DNA of 64,000 nt, taken from Siphonodentalium dalli (Eukaryota > Mollusca > Scaphopoda > Gadilida > Siphonodentaliidae). The DNA is taken from the NCBI GenBank assembly GCA_032622095.1, contig CP136061.1, positions 50,413,797 through 50,477,796 of the forward strand. The letters are read 5' to 3'. Each line of letters begins with the position of its first letter. Position 1 is the first letter of the stretch. Positions 10,654 to 21,719 of the stretch are shown in pieces. A program made the position numbers and the translations under genes. The notes under the pieces are model-generated. The model searched no databases and was not told the origin of the DNA. It saw nothing but the letters and a program-made list of their open reading frames with translations.

Positions 10654-11323
10654 CCCTTTCATGACTGGAGCTTCCTGAAATTTGGCGAAAACCCTGAGTC
10701 AATGCATTCTCTTATATATGCGAGTCTCTCATAGGGAGCTCGCATATATAAGAGAATGCATTGGCCTGACAATATTTACCATGTCAGACCATGTAAGCCA
10801 GTGCATTCTCGCATATATGCACTGGGAACATGATCTTTAACCCTTTCAGTGCCAGGGCCGATCTCATCGGCCCTAATTTACGGTCTGTAAAATCGGCCCT
10901 AAAAAAATAAAAATTATTATTATTTTTATTTTTTTTTTAGATTTGTTTGGGTTGAATTTTTGTTGGGTATGCTTAAGCATGCTATAGCGAATTTAAAAAC
11001 AAACTGGATAAAACCTTAGGGGCATGTTATAACTCAAAACTATCACCAAGTATGCATAGTAATAATTTTGATCCCCATGAAAAACGTAAGATTCCCTGGC
11101 ACTAAACCTACATAATAAGTCTGTTAAAGAATATAAGAAAAAATTATTAAAATTGTAAAAAATTGTAAAAAATAATAACAAATGATGAAACATTGTTAGG
11201 CCAATGCATTCTCTTATATATGCGAGGCGACCCATTGGCACAGGGTATATGTGTTGATACAAAAATCAGACTTGGCACTGAAAGGGTTAATGCTGCACCA
11301 GCCCAGCTCCCGTCATGAAATGG
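10654..11323. mobile_element. TTAA fold-back element (outer), nested
   Basis: TTAA flanks at 10650-10653 and 11324-11327 enclose CCCTTTCATGACTGGAG and a right end with CAGCTCCCGTCATGAAATGG. It contains the hairpin core at about 10698-10766. It is split by a second TTAA element inserted in its internal sequence gatctttaatgctgcacc. Confidence 0.85.
10841..11286. mobile_element. TTAA fold-back element (inner), CCCTTTCAGTGCCAGG ends
   Basis: It is flanked by TTAA at 10837-10840 and 11287-11290. Removing it with one TTAA restores gatctttaatgctgcacc, which is found intact in the sister element at 33491. The ends are CCCTTTCAGTGCCAGG and TTGGCACTGAAAGGG. Inside are AT-rich spacer and one half of the hairpin core. 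Confidence 0.88.
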
Positions 11324-11554
11324 TTAATAGAGAGGTTAAGATTAAGAATTTCTAGCCTCAGACTTCAGTTGCCATCAACTACCAGCGACCAGATGATGCA
11401 TGTGATCTCCACATATTCAACAATGTATATCAATAAAAACGGATCGTATCTTTCCATGTACAAAAACGTCTGGTGATCACATGCTTCATCTGAACATTGG
11501 TAGCTGACAACCACTGACATATGTAGTTAGAAGTTCTAAATCTACACCTCATGT

Positions 11555-11875
11555 TATATCGCTGGCAACAATATTCTCAATATAAACCTCCTGTTATGTC
11601 CCCGGCAACAATGTTCTTAATCCAAACCTCCTGTTATGTTCCCGGCAACATTACTCTATATCTAAGCCTCCTGTTATGTCCCCGGCAACCAATGTCATTA
11701 TAAACCTCCTGTTATGTCCTGGCTCTCTCTGGCAACATTGTTCTTAATACAAACATTCAGCTATGTTTCCGGCAACATTGCTCTCAATGAAAACCTCCTG
11801 TTATGTCCCCGGCAACCAATGTCCTCATTATAAACCTCCTGCTATGTCCCCGGCTCTCTCCGGCAACATTGTTTA
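11555..11875. repeat. Minisatellite, about 45-55 bp unit
   Basis: About seven imperfect copies containing aacctcctgttatgtccccg and gcaacaatgttc. Unit length varies. No exon is involved. Confidence 0.8.
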
Positions 11876-11984
11876 AGCATGCTATACTGGAATCATCTTT
11901 GACATTAAAACATTGGTATATGTTCCGGCATAATAATGGCAAATAATGTATGAAATTGCTGAAACTCTTATCTATTTCATTCAT

Positions 11985-13089
11985 TAGTGTGCCTGTCATT
12001 TGCAAAATGAGGTACCCAGAGGGTGAATTTAGTGACCCCAGGGATTTTTCTGCCTATTTTGGGAATGGGTCCGGGTCCGTTCGAATTGGGAAAAATGTGT
12101 CTTTACAGACCAAAATTGGGAATTTTCCATGTTTTAGAAAAATTAAATTAATCACTGTTACACACAAGTAAATAGTACTAATACTGTAATTTTCGGTGTA
12201 TAACGCGACTCAAACACAAATGCTGTTTTTACATCAGCTACGCAATTAGTTTACTGAATACAGTTCGGAGTTAATTAAATTGACAAGTTGTTTTTAACTT
12301 TATGCAAGTCCTTGCTGTGTACACATATTAAATACTACTTAATGGGGACACTAAGACTTTCCAAGGACATGTGACATGATAAACTTATATTTACTTGTAT
12401 TTACTGTACACGTGTTTTAAATCGGCAATTTATTTAGAGTTATCATCCCTCTTTCATAAATGCGCTGACTGGTAGAGGGGAGGTAATTCGCATGTTAACC
12501 TAATAGTTAGGTCGCCATTTCCCGATGTCGCCGATTTACTACGGGTTTTCAGCCGTTTTTTGATCGACTGAGTGTACAAAACTCAGAAAAAATTGATAAT
12601 TATTCAATAAACTCGACTATATTATATACCTGCCTGCAATTGGGAATTTGGTGGTTGAAAATTGGGAATAAAGGTGCCTTTTTCCCATTGGGAATGGGGC
12701 CGTTTAACGGACCCTGAGGACACCTAAAAAAATCCCTGGACCCTATCCCGCATAGCAGGCTAGATTCACCAAATTCACCCTCCGGAGACCTCATTCTGCA
12801 TGGCCTCATCGCTATGGGAGACATAGACTCAGATTGATGTGCACCCATTGGGAAATTCAATTATGCCATGTGTCATCTGCCAGTCTGGGGATATAGAGAA
12901 ACTAAACTGAAAAGAAATAGAAACTATATAAATTTGATAATAACTTTCCAGAGAGGATGAGGCCTAAGCAGAATGAGGTTCCCAGAGGGTGAATTTAGTA
13001 ATGCTAGGCTGCCTTGTGCGATAGCATCACTAAATTCACCCTCTGGGGACCTCATTCTGCAAATGGCAGACACACTATAATAAGGCTTT
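11985..13089. mobile_element. hAT-like MITE, long form, degenerate and interrupted
   Basis: The left part tagtgtgcctgtcatttgca lacks the outermost end. The right end is cacactataataaggcttt. Both stem-loops and a central segment are present. The left stem-loop is split by a 700-bp insertion at 12039-12738. The right end stops 24 bp before the acceptor of exon 6. Confidence 0.8.
12039..12738. mobile_element. Unclassified DNA transposon, CAGGGATTTTT ends
   Basis: Inverted ends CAGGGATTTTTCTG and TTTAGG...AAAAATCCCTG lie inside the MITE stem. Apparent 5-bp flanks GACCC occur on both sides (12034-12038 and 12739-12743). Subterminal motifs also recur in inverse: ttgggaaaaatg on the left and tttttcccattgggaatggg on the right. 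There is no transposase ORF, so it is non-autonomous. Confidence 0.7.
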
Positions 13090-13113
13090 ATTTCATTGTA
13101 TTGTTTTTGACAG

Positions 13114-13205
13114 ATGGTTGGCCAGAAAGAAGAAGAATGAAGGTGTGAAACATGCTGCGATTGACGTTATGATGAGCTACCAACCAGAAGTTCTATTCCA
13201 TACTA
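13114..13205 (+). CDS. DPY19L: DPY19-like, exon 6 of window
   Basis: This 92-nt exon completes a split Arg codon and encodes WLARKKKNEG, then HAAIDVMMSYQPEVLFHT. It corresponds to the cytosolic basic loop followed by the (V/L)YHxLQ region of the family. The acceptor is tgtttttgacag and the donor is gtgagt. A degenerate MITE ends 24 bp before the acceptor, and a 49-bp tandem array begins about 40 bp after the donor. Confidence 0.9.
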
Positions 13206-13245
13206 GTGAGTTTATTAGTTCCAAATCTTTTGTTATTCCTCACAA

Positions 13246-14993
13246 ATAAATTCTGGCAGGGAATAAAGAAATGGGTTCTGTACATCTGTAAGAAATGAAT
13301 TTTGGCAGGGAATATAGAAATGGGTTCTGTACATCCGTAAGAAATGAATTTTGGCAGGGAATATAGAAATGGGTTCTGTACATCCGTAAGAAAGGAATTT
13401 TGGCAGGGAATTTAGAAATGGGTTCTGTACATCCGTTAGAAATGAATTCTGGCAGGAAATATAGAAATGGATTCTGTATCTGTAAGAAATGAATTTTGGC
13501 AGGGAATATAGAAATGGGTTCTGTACATCCATAAGAAATGAGTTTTTGGAGGGAATATATATATGGGTTCTGTACATCCGTAAGAAATGAATTTTGGCAG
13601 GGGATATAGAAATGGGTTCTGTACACCCGTAAGAAATGAATTTTGGCAGGGAATATAGAAATGGGTTCTGTACATCCATAAGAAATTAGTTTTTGGAGGG
13701 AATATATATATGGGTTCTGTACATCCGTAAGAAATGAATTTTGGCAGGGGATATAGAAATGGGTTATGTACACCCGTAAGAAATGAATTCTGGCAGGGAA
13801 TATAGAAATGGGTTCTGTACATCCGTAAGAAATGAATTTTGGCAGGGAATATAGAAATGGGTTCTGTACATCCGTAAGAAATGAATTTTGGCAGGGAATT
13901 TAGAAATGGGTTCTGTACATCCGTAAAAAATGAATTCTGGCAGGAAATATAGAAATGGATTCTGTATCCGTAAGAAATGAATTTTGGCAGGGAATATAGA
14001 AATGGGTTCTGTACATCCGTAAGAAATGAGTTTTTGGAGGGAATTTAGAAATGGGTTCTGTTCATCTGTAAGAAATGAATTCTGGCAGGAAATATAGAAA
14101 TGGATTCTGTATCCGTAAGAAATGAATTTTGGCAGGGAATATAGAAATGGGTTCTGTACATCCGTAAGAAATGAGTTTTTGGAGGGAATTTAGAAATGGG
14201 TTCTGTTCATCTGTAAGAAATGAATTCTGGCAGGAAATATAGAAATGGATTCTGTATCCGTAAGAAATGAATTTTGGCAGGGGATATAGAAATGGATTCT
14301 GTATCCGTAAGAAATGAATTTTGGCAGGGGATAAAGAAATGGGTTCTGCACATCTGTAAGAAATGAATTTTGGCAGGGGATATAGAAATGGGTTCTGTAC
14401 ATCTGTAAGAAATGAATTTTGGCAGGGGATAAAGAAATGGGTTCTGTACATCCGTAAGAAATGAATTTTGGCAGGGGATATAGAAATGGGTTCTGTATCC
14501 GTAAGAAATGAATTTTGGCAGGGGATAAAGAAATGGGTTCTGCACATCCGTAAGAAATGAATTTTGGCAGGGGATATAGAAATGGGTTCTGTACATCCGT
14601 AAGAAATGAATTTTGGCAGGGGATATAGAAATGGGTTCTGTACATCCGTAAGAAATGAATTTTGACAGGGGATTTAGAAATGGGTTCTGTACATCCGTAA
14701 GAAATGAATTTTGGCAGGGGATAAAGAAATGGGTTCTGTACATCCGTAAGAAATGAATTTTGACAGGGGATATAGAAATGGGTTCTGTATCCGTAAGAAA
14801 TTAATTTTGGCAGGGGATAAAGAAATGGGTTCTGCACATCTGTAAGAAATGAATTTTGGCAGGGGATATAGAAATGGGTTCTGTACATCCGTAAGAAATG
14901 AATTTTGGCAGGGGATATAGAAATGGGTTCTGTACATCCGTAAGAAATGAATTTTGGCAGGGGATATAGAAATGGATTCTGTATCCGTAACAA
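13246..14993 (+). repeat. 49-bp tandem array after exon 6
   Basis: About 36 copies of a 49-bp unit (ccgtaagaaatgaattttgg, then cagggaatatagaaatgggt, then tctgtacat), with 45-bp variants lacking acat. The unit is stop-free in several minus-strand frames, which creates ORFs of up to 268 codons that are artefacts. Its ggggatatagaaatgggt core is shared with the 70-bp array at 7914-9666. Confidence 0.95.
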
Positions 14994-15185
14994 CATTGGA
15001 GATCTTTATCATTTTACAATTATTTTGTAATGATAACAAATTTTCCCCGACCAATTGAACATGAATAGAAAGGTTGCATATGCAGTATTTCAGGACCATG
15101 CGCATTTCACTTTGCATGGCTTTATGGTCTTTTATTTGAAATCACTGCTAAAGCTAGTGTAGTCTTTGTCAGAATAATTTGTTAA

Positions 15186-15641
15186 CCCTTTACCCAACAA
15201 AACGCCCCAAAAAAACGCCCAAATAAAGCTTCAACAGCCTAAAATATCTTCGGTCTGTCTCAATAACACCATACAAATATGGATATCATTGGAACCGGTT
15301 CATTGACCACATTGTGATGGTTACAGTTATGCCCTGTGCCAATGCGTTCTCTTATATATGCGAGTCGACCATAGGTCGCCTCGCATATATAAGAGAATGC
15401 ATTGGCCTAAATAAATTCTTTTTTAACACTTTTTACCATACCATTTTTTCTTACATTCTTTAACAATTTTATAATTTGTTTCTTACATTTTTTAACAATT
15501 TTTATAATATTTTTCTACATTCTTTGTCAATTTTATCATTTTTAATATGTGTTAAGCCAATGCATTCTCTTATATATGCGAGGTGACACTCGCATATATA
15601 AGAGAATGCATTGGCACAGGGTCGTTCTGTTGGGTAAAGGG
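15186..15641. mobile_element. TTAA fold-back element, CCCTTTACCCAACA ends
   Basis: TTAA flanks (15182-15185 and 15642-15645) enclose CCCTTTACCCAACAAAACG and a right end CGTTCTGTTGGGTAAAGGG. Two hairpin cores (about 15338-15407 and 15556-15617) surround AT-rich spacer. The long arm with cggtctgtctcaataacacc is on the left here, the reverse of the copy at 20185. Confidence 0.9.
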
Positions 15642-15680
15642 TTAAATAGATTTATTAGATTTATGTTTAATCGCTTGTAG

Positions 15681-15832
15681 TTCAGTGTGTGATGTTTGGA
15701 GTGCTGGCCATGTCGACCATGAGGATGAAGTACCTATGGACACCATACATGTGCATCATCGGCAGTTTGGTGCCAGGAGATTACGATATTTGGAAACTCA
15801 TTCTCAAAAAATTCACAATCAAGGAAGCAAAC
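15681..15832 (+). CDS. DPY19L: DPY19-like, exon 7 of window
   Basis: This 152-nt exon completes a split Ile codon. It encodes VMFGVLAMSTMRMKYLWTPYMC, the counterpart of the conserved helix ending in MRxKxxxTPxMC. Exit phase is 0 at gtaaga. The acceptor is the short tcgcttgtag. Confidence 0.94.
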
Positions 15833-16038
15833 GTAAGACGTTTTAAAAACAGATTATATTTTATCATTTGTGCATTATAGCCTGATTTAACTCGATAAAA
15901 TTTAAATATCATGAAAATTCTGAAAGAATCAGAATTAGACACCTTCACCTGTCAATTGATTACAGTAACTCTTAATATTATAAATATCAGGACTGAGTCC
16001 TCTTTTTCTGTCAAATTGGCTGAGATATATCCCAGTTT

Positions 16039-16289
16039 CAACAGAAATAGTGTGTCTGTCATTTGCAGAATGAGGTCCCCAGAAGGTGAATTTAGTGATG
16101 CTATCCCGCATTGCGGGCTAGCATCACCAAATTCACCCTCTGGGGACCTCATTCTGCTTACACCTCAGCAGAATGAGGTTCCCAGAGGGTGAATTTGGTG
16201 ATGCTAGCCCGCTATGCGGGATAGCATCACTAAATTCACCCTTTGGGGACCTCATTCTGCAAATGACAGACACACTATTTCAAGGCTTG
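16039..16289. mobile_element. hAT-like palindromic MITE
   Basis: Two stem-loops and a right end CACACTATTTCAAGGCTTG are intact. The left end has a short deletion (caacagaaatag). No target duplication remains. Confidence 0.82.
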
Positions 16290-16304
16290 GAAATGACATA
16301 TTAA

Positions 16305-17027
16305 CCCTTCTCTATACTAAAGTATCATTAACAAGTAGTTATTGCACAAGAAATGTTCAGATAATAAGTTCAACATAGCTCATTTATTGAACTTATTATC
16401 TAACCATTTCCATCAATAAATAGGACTCCTTCTGTACCTTTGTTTTTCTGTCGTCTGCTTATATTACCTTAAATTCCTATGTTCACTTTATTAAGGCCAA
16501 ACTTTTTTATTTTTCTGCTTTACGGATTTTTTTAACCTTGTTTTGGTAGGGTCGGTCGGAAAAAAAATAAAAATAAAAATGCTTGAATCTTCTTTTTTTT
16601 TGGACATTCGCTAAGGTGGTAACTGTGTCTTTATAATTCTCTGTCAGTCATTTATAGAGAACTCTTTTTGGATGTATATCACAAAATTCAAATCCAGTAC
16701 TATTATTTGAAACAGCTCAGATTATTGAATAATATTGAAAAAATCCAGAAATAAAAGGGTTTGTTTTTGTTCAACATTTTAATTATTGAATAAATGAACT
16801 CCCCCATTCAGTTATAATGTATACCGGTACATTGAAAAAGTCCATTATTCATCTGGATGGATGTCATGGAAAAAATAAGTAGCCGACAGATAATATATTT
16901 GCAGAAGGATTCCTATTAGTTGGTGGGAAATGTTCAGATAATAAGTTTAGATCTTGTTGAACTTATTATCTGAACATTTCCTAAGGAATCTACTTGTCTG
17001 GTCAATGAGTATTTAGTATAGAGAGGC
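16305..17027. mobile_element. TTAA element, CCCTTCTCTATACTAAAG ends
   Basis: It is flanked by TTAA (16301-16304 and 17028-17031), with ends cccttctctatactaaag and tttagtatagagaggc. It contains two inverted TTCAGATAATAAGTT pairs. A further inverted pair, ggccaaacttttttattttt near 16497 and its complement near 17515, reaches beyond the right end and suggests nesting with a second element. Confidence 0.65.
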
Positions 17028-17439
17028 TTAATACACACATGGGAATGATGAGATTAGTGGTAGTGATAAAAAGTGAATGTGTAACTTGAGCAAACCCACA
17101 TACTCATTAGTTTGTCATTCCTATCTAAGAAACCTTGTGGACTGTTATTGGTCTTCAGTCATAAAGATCACCATAAATTCCCAGGAATACAAAATGTATT
17201 CTAAAGGCCATTTAAAGTTTTAAAGAGATGTCAAGATTTATAGAAAGCATACAGGTATCTTGGTGGCCGACACATAAACTCAAGCTGACTTCTCAGTTTT
17301 CAACTTGGATTTAGTTAAAAGTAATTAAAGCCAGAGATATCTATAGTTGGTGTGTCCTATGCATCTTTAATCAGTGAAATGTGGTTAGATAATTTGTTAC
17401 TGATAAGCAGAAACAGCTGTCGGCTGTGAAAATAAAAAT

Positions 17440-17570
17440 AAAAATTATATTTGATTTTTATTTCCTTGTCGGGCCACAGAAAACAGGGTCAGCGGATCCG
17501 TAAAGCAGTAAAATAAAAAAGTTTGGCCTAACTGAATGGGAGAATCCATTTAGTATAGAAAGGGTAAAAA
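17440..17570. repeat. Right arm of a nested fold-back
   Basis: The stretch cgtaaagcagtaaaataaaa followed by aagtttggcc is the inverse of 16497-16535. It is followed by atttagtatagaaagggtaa, an end of the TTAA family at 16305. Confidence 0.5.
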
Positions 17571-17899
17571 TTTATTACAAGTGAAAAACTAAACTCTTTG
17601 TTCTTGAACTCAGAAAATAAACTTTGTTTCAAAATTGTCTTTTATAAGATCTTACACCAATTTTTGTTAGTAGAACATTTGCTGAATACATTATAGATGA
17701 CATATCAGTTTGTAACTGTAAAATGGCTTCCTTGATATGTATTACTTTTATGTCCAATATCTATTGACTAGTTATTCCTTAGAAAATTTTCAGATAACAA
17801 ACTTATTATCTGAACATTTCCCACCTAAGAATATGAATCCTTCTGCATATGTATATTATTTTTTGCGTGTCTGTTAAACAAGAATGGTGTATATTTCAG

Positions 17900-17956
17900 A
17901 TCCAGATGGCACGACATGCTGTAACTATTGGTATCATTGCCTTCATACTACAGTGG
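17900..17956 (+). CDS. DPY19L: DPY19-like, exon 8 of window
   Basis: This small phase-0 exon has 19 codons encoding IQMARHAVTIGIIAFILQW, a single membrane helix. The acceptor is tatatttcag and the donor is gtaagt. Its content alone is weak, but position, phase and splice sites fit between the neighbouring exons, and the family has a short helix at this point. Confidence 0.87.
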
Positions 17957-18043
17957 GTAAGTCAATCTGTCTATTATAATCAAGTCACAAAAGGACTGAT
18001 ATTTGTACAATATTTGATGTGATCTTGGTCTGCACATAACACT

Positions 18044-18299
18044 CAAGCCTTGAAATAGGGTGTCTGTCATTTGCAGAATGAGGTCCCCAGAGGTTGAATT
18101 TAGTGATGCTACCCCCGCATAGTGGGCTAGCATCACCAAATTCACCCTCTGGGAACCTCATTCTGCTGAGGTGTAAGCAGAATGAGGTCCCCAGAGGGTG
18201 AATTTGGCGATGCTAGCCCGCTATGCGGGGGTAGCATCACTAAATTCACCCTCTGGGGACCTCATTCTGCAAATGACAGACACCTTATTTCAAGGCTTG
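18044..18299. mobile_element. hAT-like palindromic MITE, complete
   Basis: It has CAAGCCTTG...CAAGGCTTG ends, two stem-loops, and an exact 8-bp duplication ATAACACT (18036-18043 and 18300-18307). It lies 87 bp after the exon 8 donor. Confidence 0.92.
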
Positions 18300-18794
18300 A
18301 TAACACTAAGCCAAAAAAAAGAAGAGTTTTGGTTCCTGGGCAATTTGTTTTTTATCAAATCAATGCATTTACATACTAATGGTTTCAACACAGGAACTTT
18401 GGTATTGGAGAACTATCAATAATGAATAATATGATAATATGCAAGGCGTATAGAACTACTCCGGTAGTCCATATTTGAATATCCCATGACTAAGATGACA
18501 TGACAAGTGCAATCTTGTCTGGATTCTGGCCTGCAAATGACATCATGCAACATGTCATGACATCGTAATTGGTTTTCATTTATAAGATAAGAAACGAAAA
18601 TGATTTAATATGAACCTATCTATTTATAATAACTGTTCTACTTATATATACTTCATTATTCATTATCACATATCGAAAGTTGTGAAGTAGCAATTTTTAT
18701 TTTCATCATGTTCATCCATTGCTAGTTCCTCACCCTATCTCTCATAATGTTGTTGTCCTGTCTCTCTGAACCATTGGGCGAAACATTTCCTTAA

Positions 18795-19153
18795 CCCTTT
18801 CATGATGGGAGCTTCGCTGGCGCAACATTAAAGACCATGTGCCAATGCATTCTATTTTCTATAATCGCTAAAAAATGTAAGAAATAATGATAAAAAATGA
18901 TAAAAATTGATAAAGAATGTAAGAAAAAATGATAAAAATGATCAAATTGTTAGCGAATGTAAGAAAAAATTCTAAAATTGTTAATGTATATAAGAAAAAA
19001 TTATAATATTTGGTAAAGAATGTAAGAAAAATTTATAAAAATTGTTAGGCCAATGCATTCTCTTATAAATGCGAGGAGACCTCGCATATATAAGAGAATG
19101 CATTGGCACATGAGCTTTAATTTTGTGGCAGCGCAGCTCCTATCATGAAAGGG
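18795..19153. mobile_element. TTAA fold-back element, CCCTTTCATGATGGGAG ends
   Basis: TTAA lies at 18791-18794 and 19154-19157. The ends are CCCTTTCATGATGGGAGC and GCTCCTATCATGAAAGGG. The left hairpin core is truncated to its first bases and the right one is complete (about 19044-19107). The spacer is an AT-rich array of atgtaagaaaaaat-like units. Confidence 0.88.
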
Positions 19154-19157
19154 TTAA

Positions 19158-20020
19158 AATATCCCTTTCAGATCAAAGAAGTTGTTCACATTCAATCCCG
19201 GCCCGATCTATTTGAAGTCGGCTATATTTGCCGGGATTATTGGGGGATTATATATCTAACTATCCAAAGTCATTATCGCTAGTATCAAATAATTAGACCA
19301 TTCGAGTTCCATGAGTTTATAAATTAGTACAAGACCACCATCCCACTATTCAGATATAAAACAATTACGACATTATCAGATTATGTACTAGATGCTTCGG
19401 AAGTTGTTGGTAACGTATCGCACTTTTGGGAGATACCGCTTCCGTAAATAAATGCTCGCGCCCACTTGTCAAGTTTATTGATTTAATCGGATTATACCAT
19501 TGATGTTGGTATTAATTAATAAATGCTTTAGAAATAAAACTAAAAGCTTTTATAACTCCTTGATTAGTCCTTATTGTTTATTTTAGTGGACACCCACATT
19601 CAGAGTAGTGACCAAATTAAACTTAAAAAGTTACATGCATCATGATAATTTTGTTCAGACAATTTACAAACGTATCTTCCAGTCTAGGAAATAATACTAG
19701 AATGATATAATCCTACAATATGGTATAACAATACTACTTCCAATTAAGTTAAAAATTTAACAACTACTGTAACTTTCTGATTGTATTGATAATTGATATT
19801 TACACAAAACATTTCAGAAAAATAAAAAAAAAAATAAAAATTATTTTGTATTTTATCTTTTTATTGATGTTATAAATGTTTTCAGACTTTTTTATTCTTT
19901 GCACATTTATGTGAGAGCCTTGGGTCCCTTTAATCGTTATGTTTTTACAGACTGTTATACTCTGCACATTTACCCACTGTGAATGACTTTTTAACTCAGA
20001 TATTGTTCCTTATTTTATAG
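19158..20020 (+). other. Intron spacer before exon 9
   Basis: AT-rich sequence with no recognisable element or exon. A homopolymer-rich stretch (aaaataaaaaaaaaaataaaa-like) lies near 19820. Confidence 0.35.
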
Positions 20021-20103
20021 AATTGGGCAGAGGTATCGAAGGATTTAAATGATCTGAGAGAATTCCACGATCCTGATACAGTCCAGCTCATGGAATGGAT
20101 CAA
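20021..20103 (+). CDS. DPY19L: DPY19-like, exon 9 of window
   Basis: This 83-nt exon encodes NWAEVSKDLNDLREFHDPDT and then VQLMEWI, ending two bases into a Lys codon. It matches the family stretch that includes E(F/Y)...LxEWIK at the start of the C-terminal lumenal domain. The acceptor is ccttattttatag and the donor is gtgagt. Confidence 0.94.
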
Positions 20104-20184
20104 GTGAGTCATTATCTATCACTATGGTAATGAAATATCTTGTGAATATAACCTCACAGTGATGAAAACATTTTAATCCTTTAA

Positions 20185-20634
20185 CCCTTTACCCAACAGA
20201 ACGGCCCTGTGCCAATGCATTCTCTTATATATGCGAGTATAGGTCGCCTCGCATATATAAGAGAATGCATTGGCTTAACACATATTAAAAATGATAAAAT
20301 TGTCAAAGAATGTAGAAAAATATTATAAAAAATGTAAAAAAATGTAAGAAAAAATTATAAAATTGTTAAAGAATGTAAGAAAAAATGGTAAAAAGTGTTA
20401 AAAAATATTTTTTTTAGGCAAATGCATTCTCTTATATATGCGAGGCGACCTATGGTCGACTCGCATATATAAGAGAATGCATTGGCACAGGGCATAACTG
20501 TAACCATCACAATGTGGTCAATGAACCGGTTCCAATGATATCCATATTTGTATGGTGTTATTGAGACAGACCGAAGATATTTTAGGCTGTTGAAGCTCTA
20601 TTTGGGCGTTTTGGCCGCTTTGTTGGGTAAAGGG
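20185..20634. mobile_element. TTAA fold-back element, CCCTTTACCCAACA ends
   Basis: TTAA flanks (20181-20184 and 20635-20638). Two hairpin cores (about 20210-20275 and 20420-20487). The long arm with accgaagatattttaggctg is on the right. It is directly abutted at its right TTAA by another TTAA-family fragment (20639-20734). Confidence 0.9.
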
Positions 20635-20638
20635 TTAA

Positions 20639-20734
20639 CCCTTCACTGGTGTAACATTAAAGACCCTGTGCCAATGCATTCTCTTATATATGCCAGTCGA
20701 CCATAGGTCACCTAGCTCCCATCATTAAAGGGTT
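20639..20734. mobile_element. TTAA fold-back element, internally deleted
   Basis: CCCTTCACTGGTGTAACATT and the right end CTAGCTCCCATCATTAAAGG surround only half of the hairpin core. It shares its left TTAA with the neighbouring element. Confidence 0.65.
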
Positions 20735-21061
20735 GAGAAACTAATGTACTTTGGTTGATTATCATACTCATATTTAAATTTGCATAGTATTATTATCAGG
20801 GTTCGTACACCCCTACTGGAAACTTGAATATACTGGAAAAAGCAAATTCAACTTTCCAGTACTAGAAATATACTTGAAAAACGATCTCCGGCCGATCGAT
20901 ACTGGAATATACTGGAATTCCGGTCATTATTTCCTGAGCACCGGTTCCTGGGCACCGGTTCCTGCGATTGTTGCCATGCGGTAATTCAACTTCCTGTTTT
21001 TACTTTCGATACCGCGCAATTACAATAAATAAATGGCAAAATCGTGACAAAACATATAAAT

Positions 21062-21268
21062 ATGAGAGGAGAATGCAAATTTAACGATAATTGGCTAGAA
21101 AAACCAGAAAATAGATGTTGGTTGTCATCTGTACCTGGTGACCCCAAGCGAGCGAAGAGTAATGTGTGTGCCAAAAGTTTCAATATCGGCAATATGGGGG
21201 AATTTGCTATCAAATCGCACGCCAAAGGGAAGAGGCACATCGATGCCATGAAGAAGCGGGAGGGGTGA
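21062..21268 (+). pseudogene. hAT-type transposase zinc-finger fragment
   Basis: The 68-codon ORF starts MRGECKFNDNWL and continues with GDPKRAK, NVCAKSF, NMGEF and HAKGKRH. This is the layout of the N-terminal CxxC...HxxxxxH finger found in a widespread class of hAT transposases and their domesticated relatives. The first metal-binding cysteine appears replaced by Ser33 (S-x-x-C36 with H53 and H59). No DDE or dimerisation domain follows and the element body is missing. It is therefore a decayed fragment, not a working gene. Confidence 0.75.
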
Positions 21269-21719
21269 ATGTGAGGACATTTTTCTCGGTTCCTAGTACC
21301 TCTACAACTAGCAGTTGATTCAGTTCAGTTAAATTTATCAGATAAATGATTGCACTAATGATGTAAAACAAAGGTGAGTGTGAGTTCAAATCAGTCTAAT
21401 TTTCCCATCTATAGGTTGATATATTATAATATTTTCAGGACTACACATAAGTGATGACTTATATGACCTAAAAGGTCAACTTTCAGTGATTCCAAATTGT
21501 TGAGATGCGCAATGTATGCTATAAGCAAGGGTTTCCACTATAGTGGCAGGGTGTCCTTTTAAGGGTCCCTTTCCCCAAACCAAAATTTTCCCTGCCAATG
21601 GGGAAATAATGCAATTACCTGATTGAATAATAGTAACTTTTGGAAGAATGTGACATATCCATGTTATAATATGCCAGTTAATATGAGAGAATCAATCAAT
21701 CAACACCAAGGATAAGTTA

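Noticed and set aside
5535-12895. Shared ggggata.agaaa between the long MITE centre and the 70/49-bp array core
   Set aside because: The match is about a dozen bases and diverges at once on both sides. Too short to claim common origin.
13233-14996. Several minus-strand ORFs of up to 268 codons
   Set aside because: They follow the 49-bp array with a 49-residue period and exist in overlapping frames at once. They are a consequence of a stop-free repeat unit, not genes.
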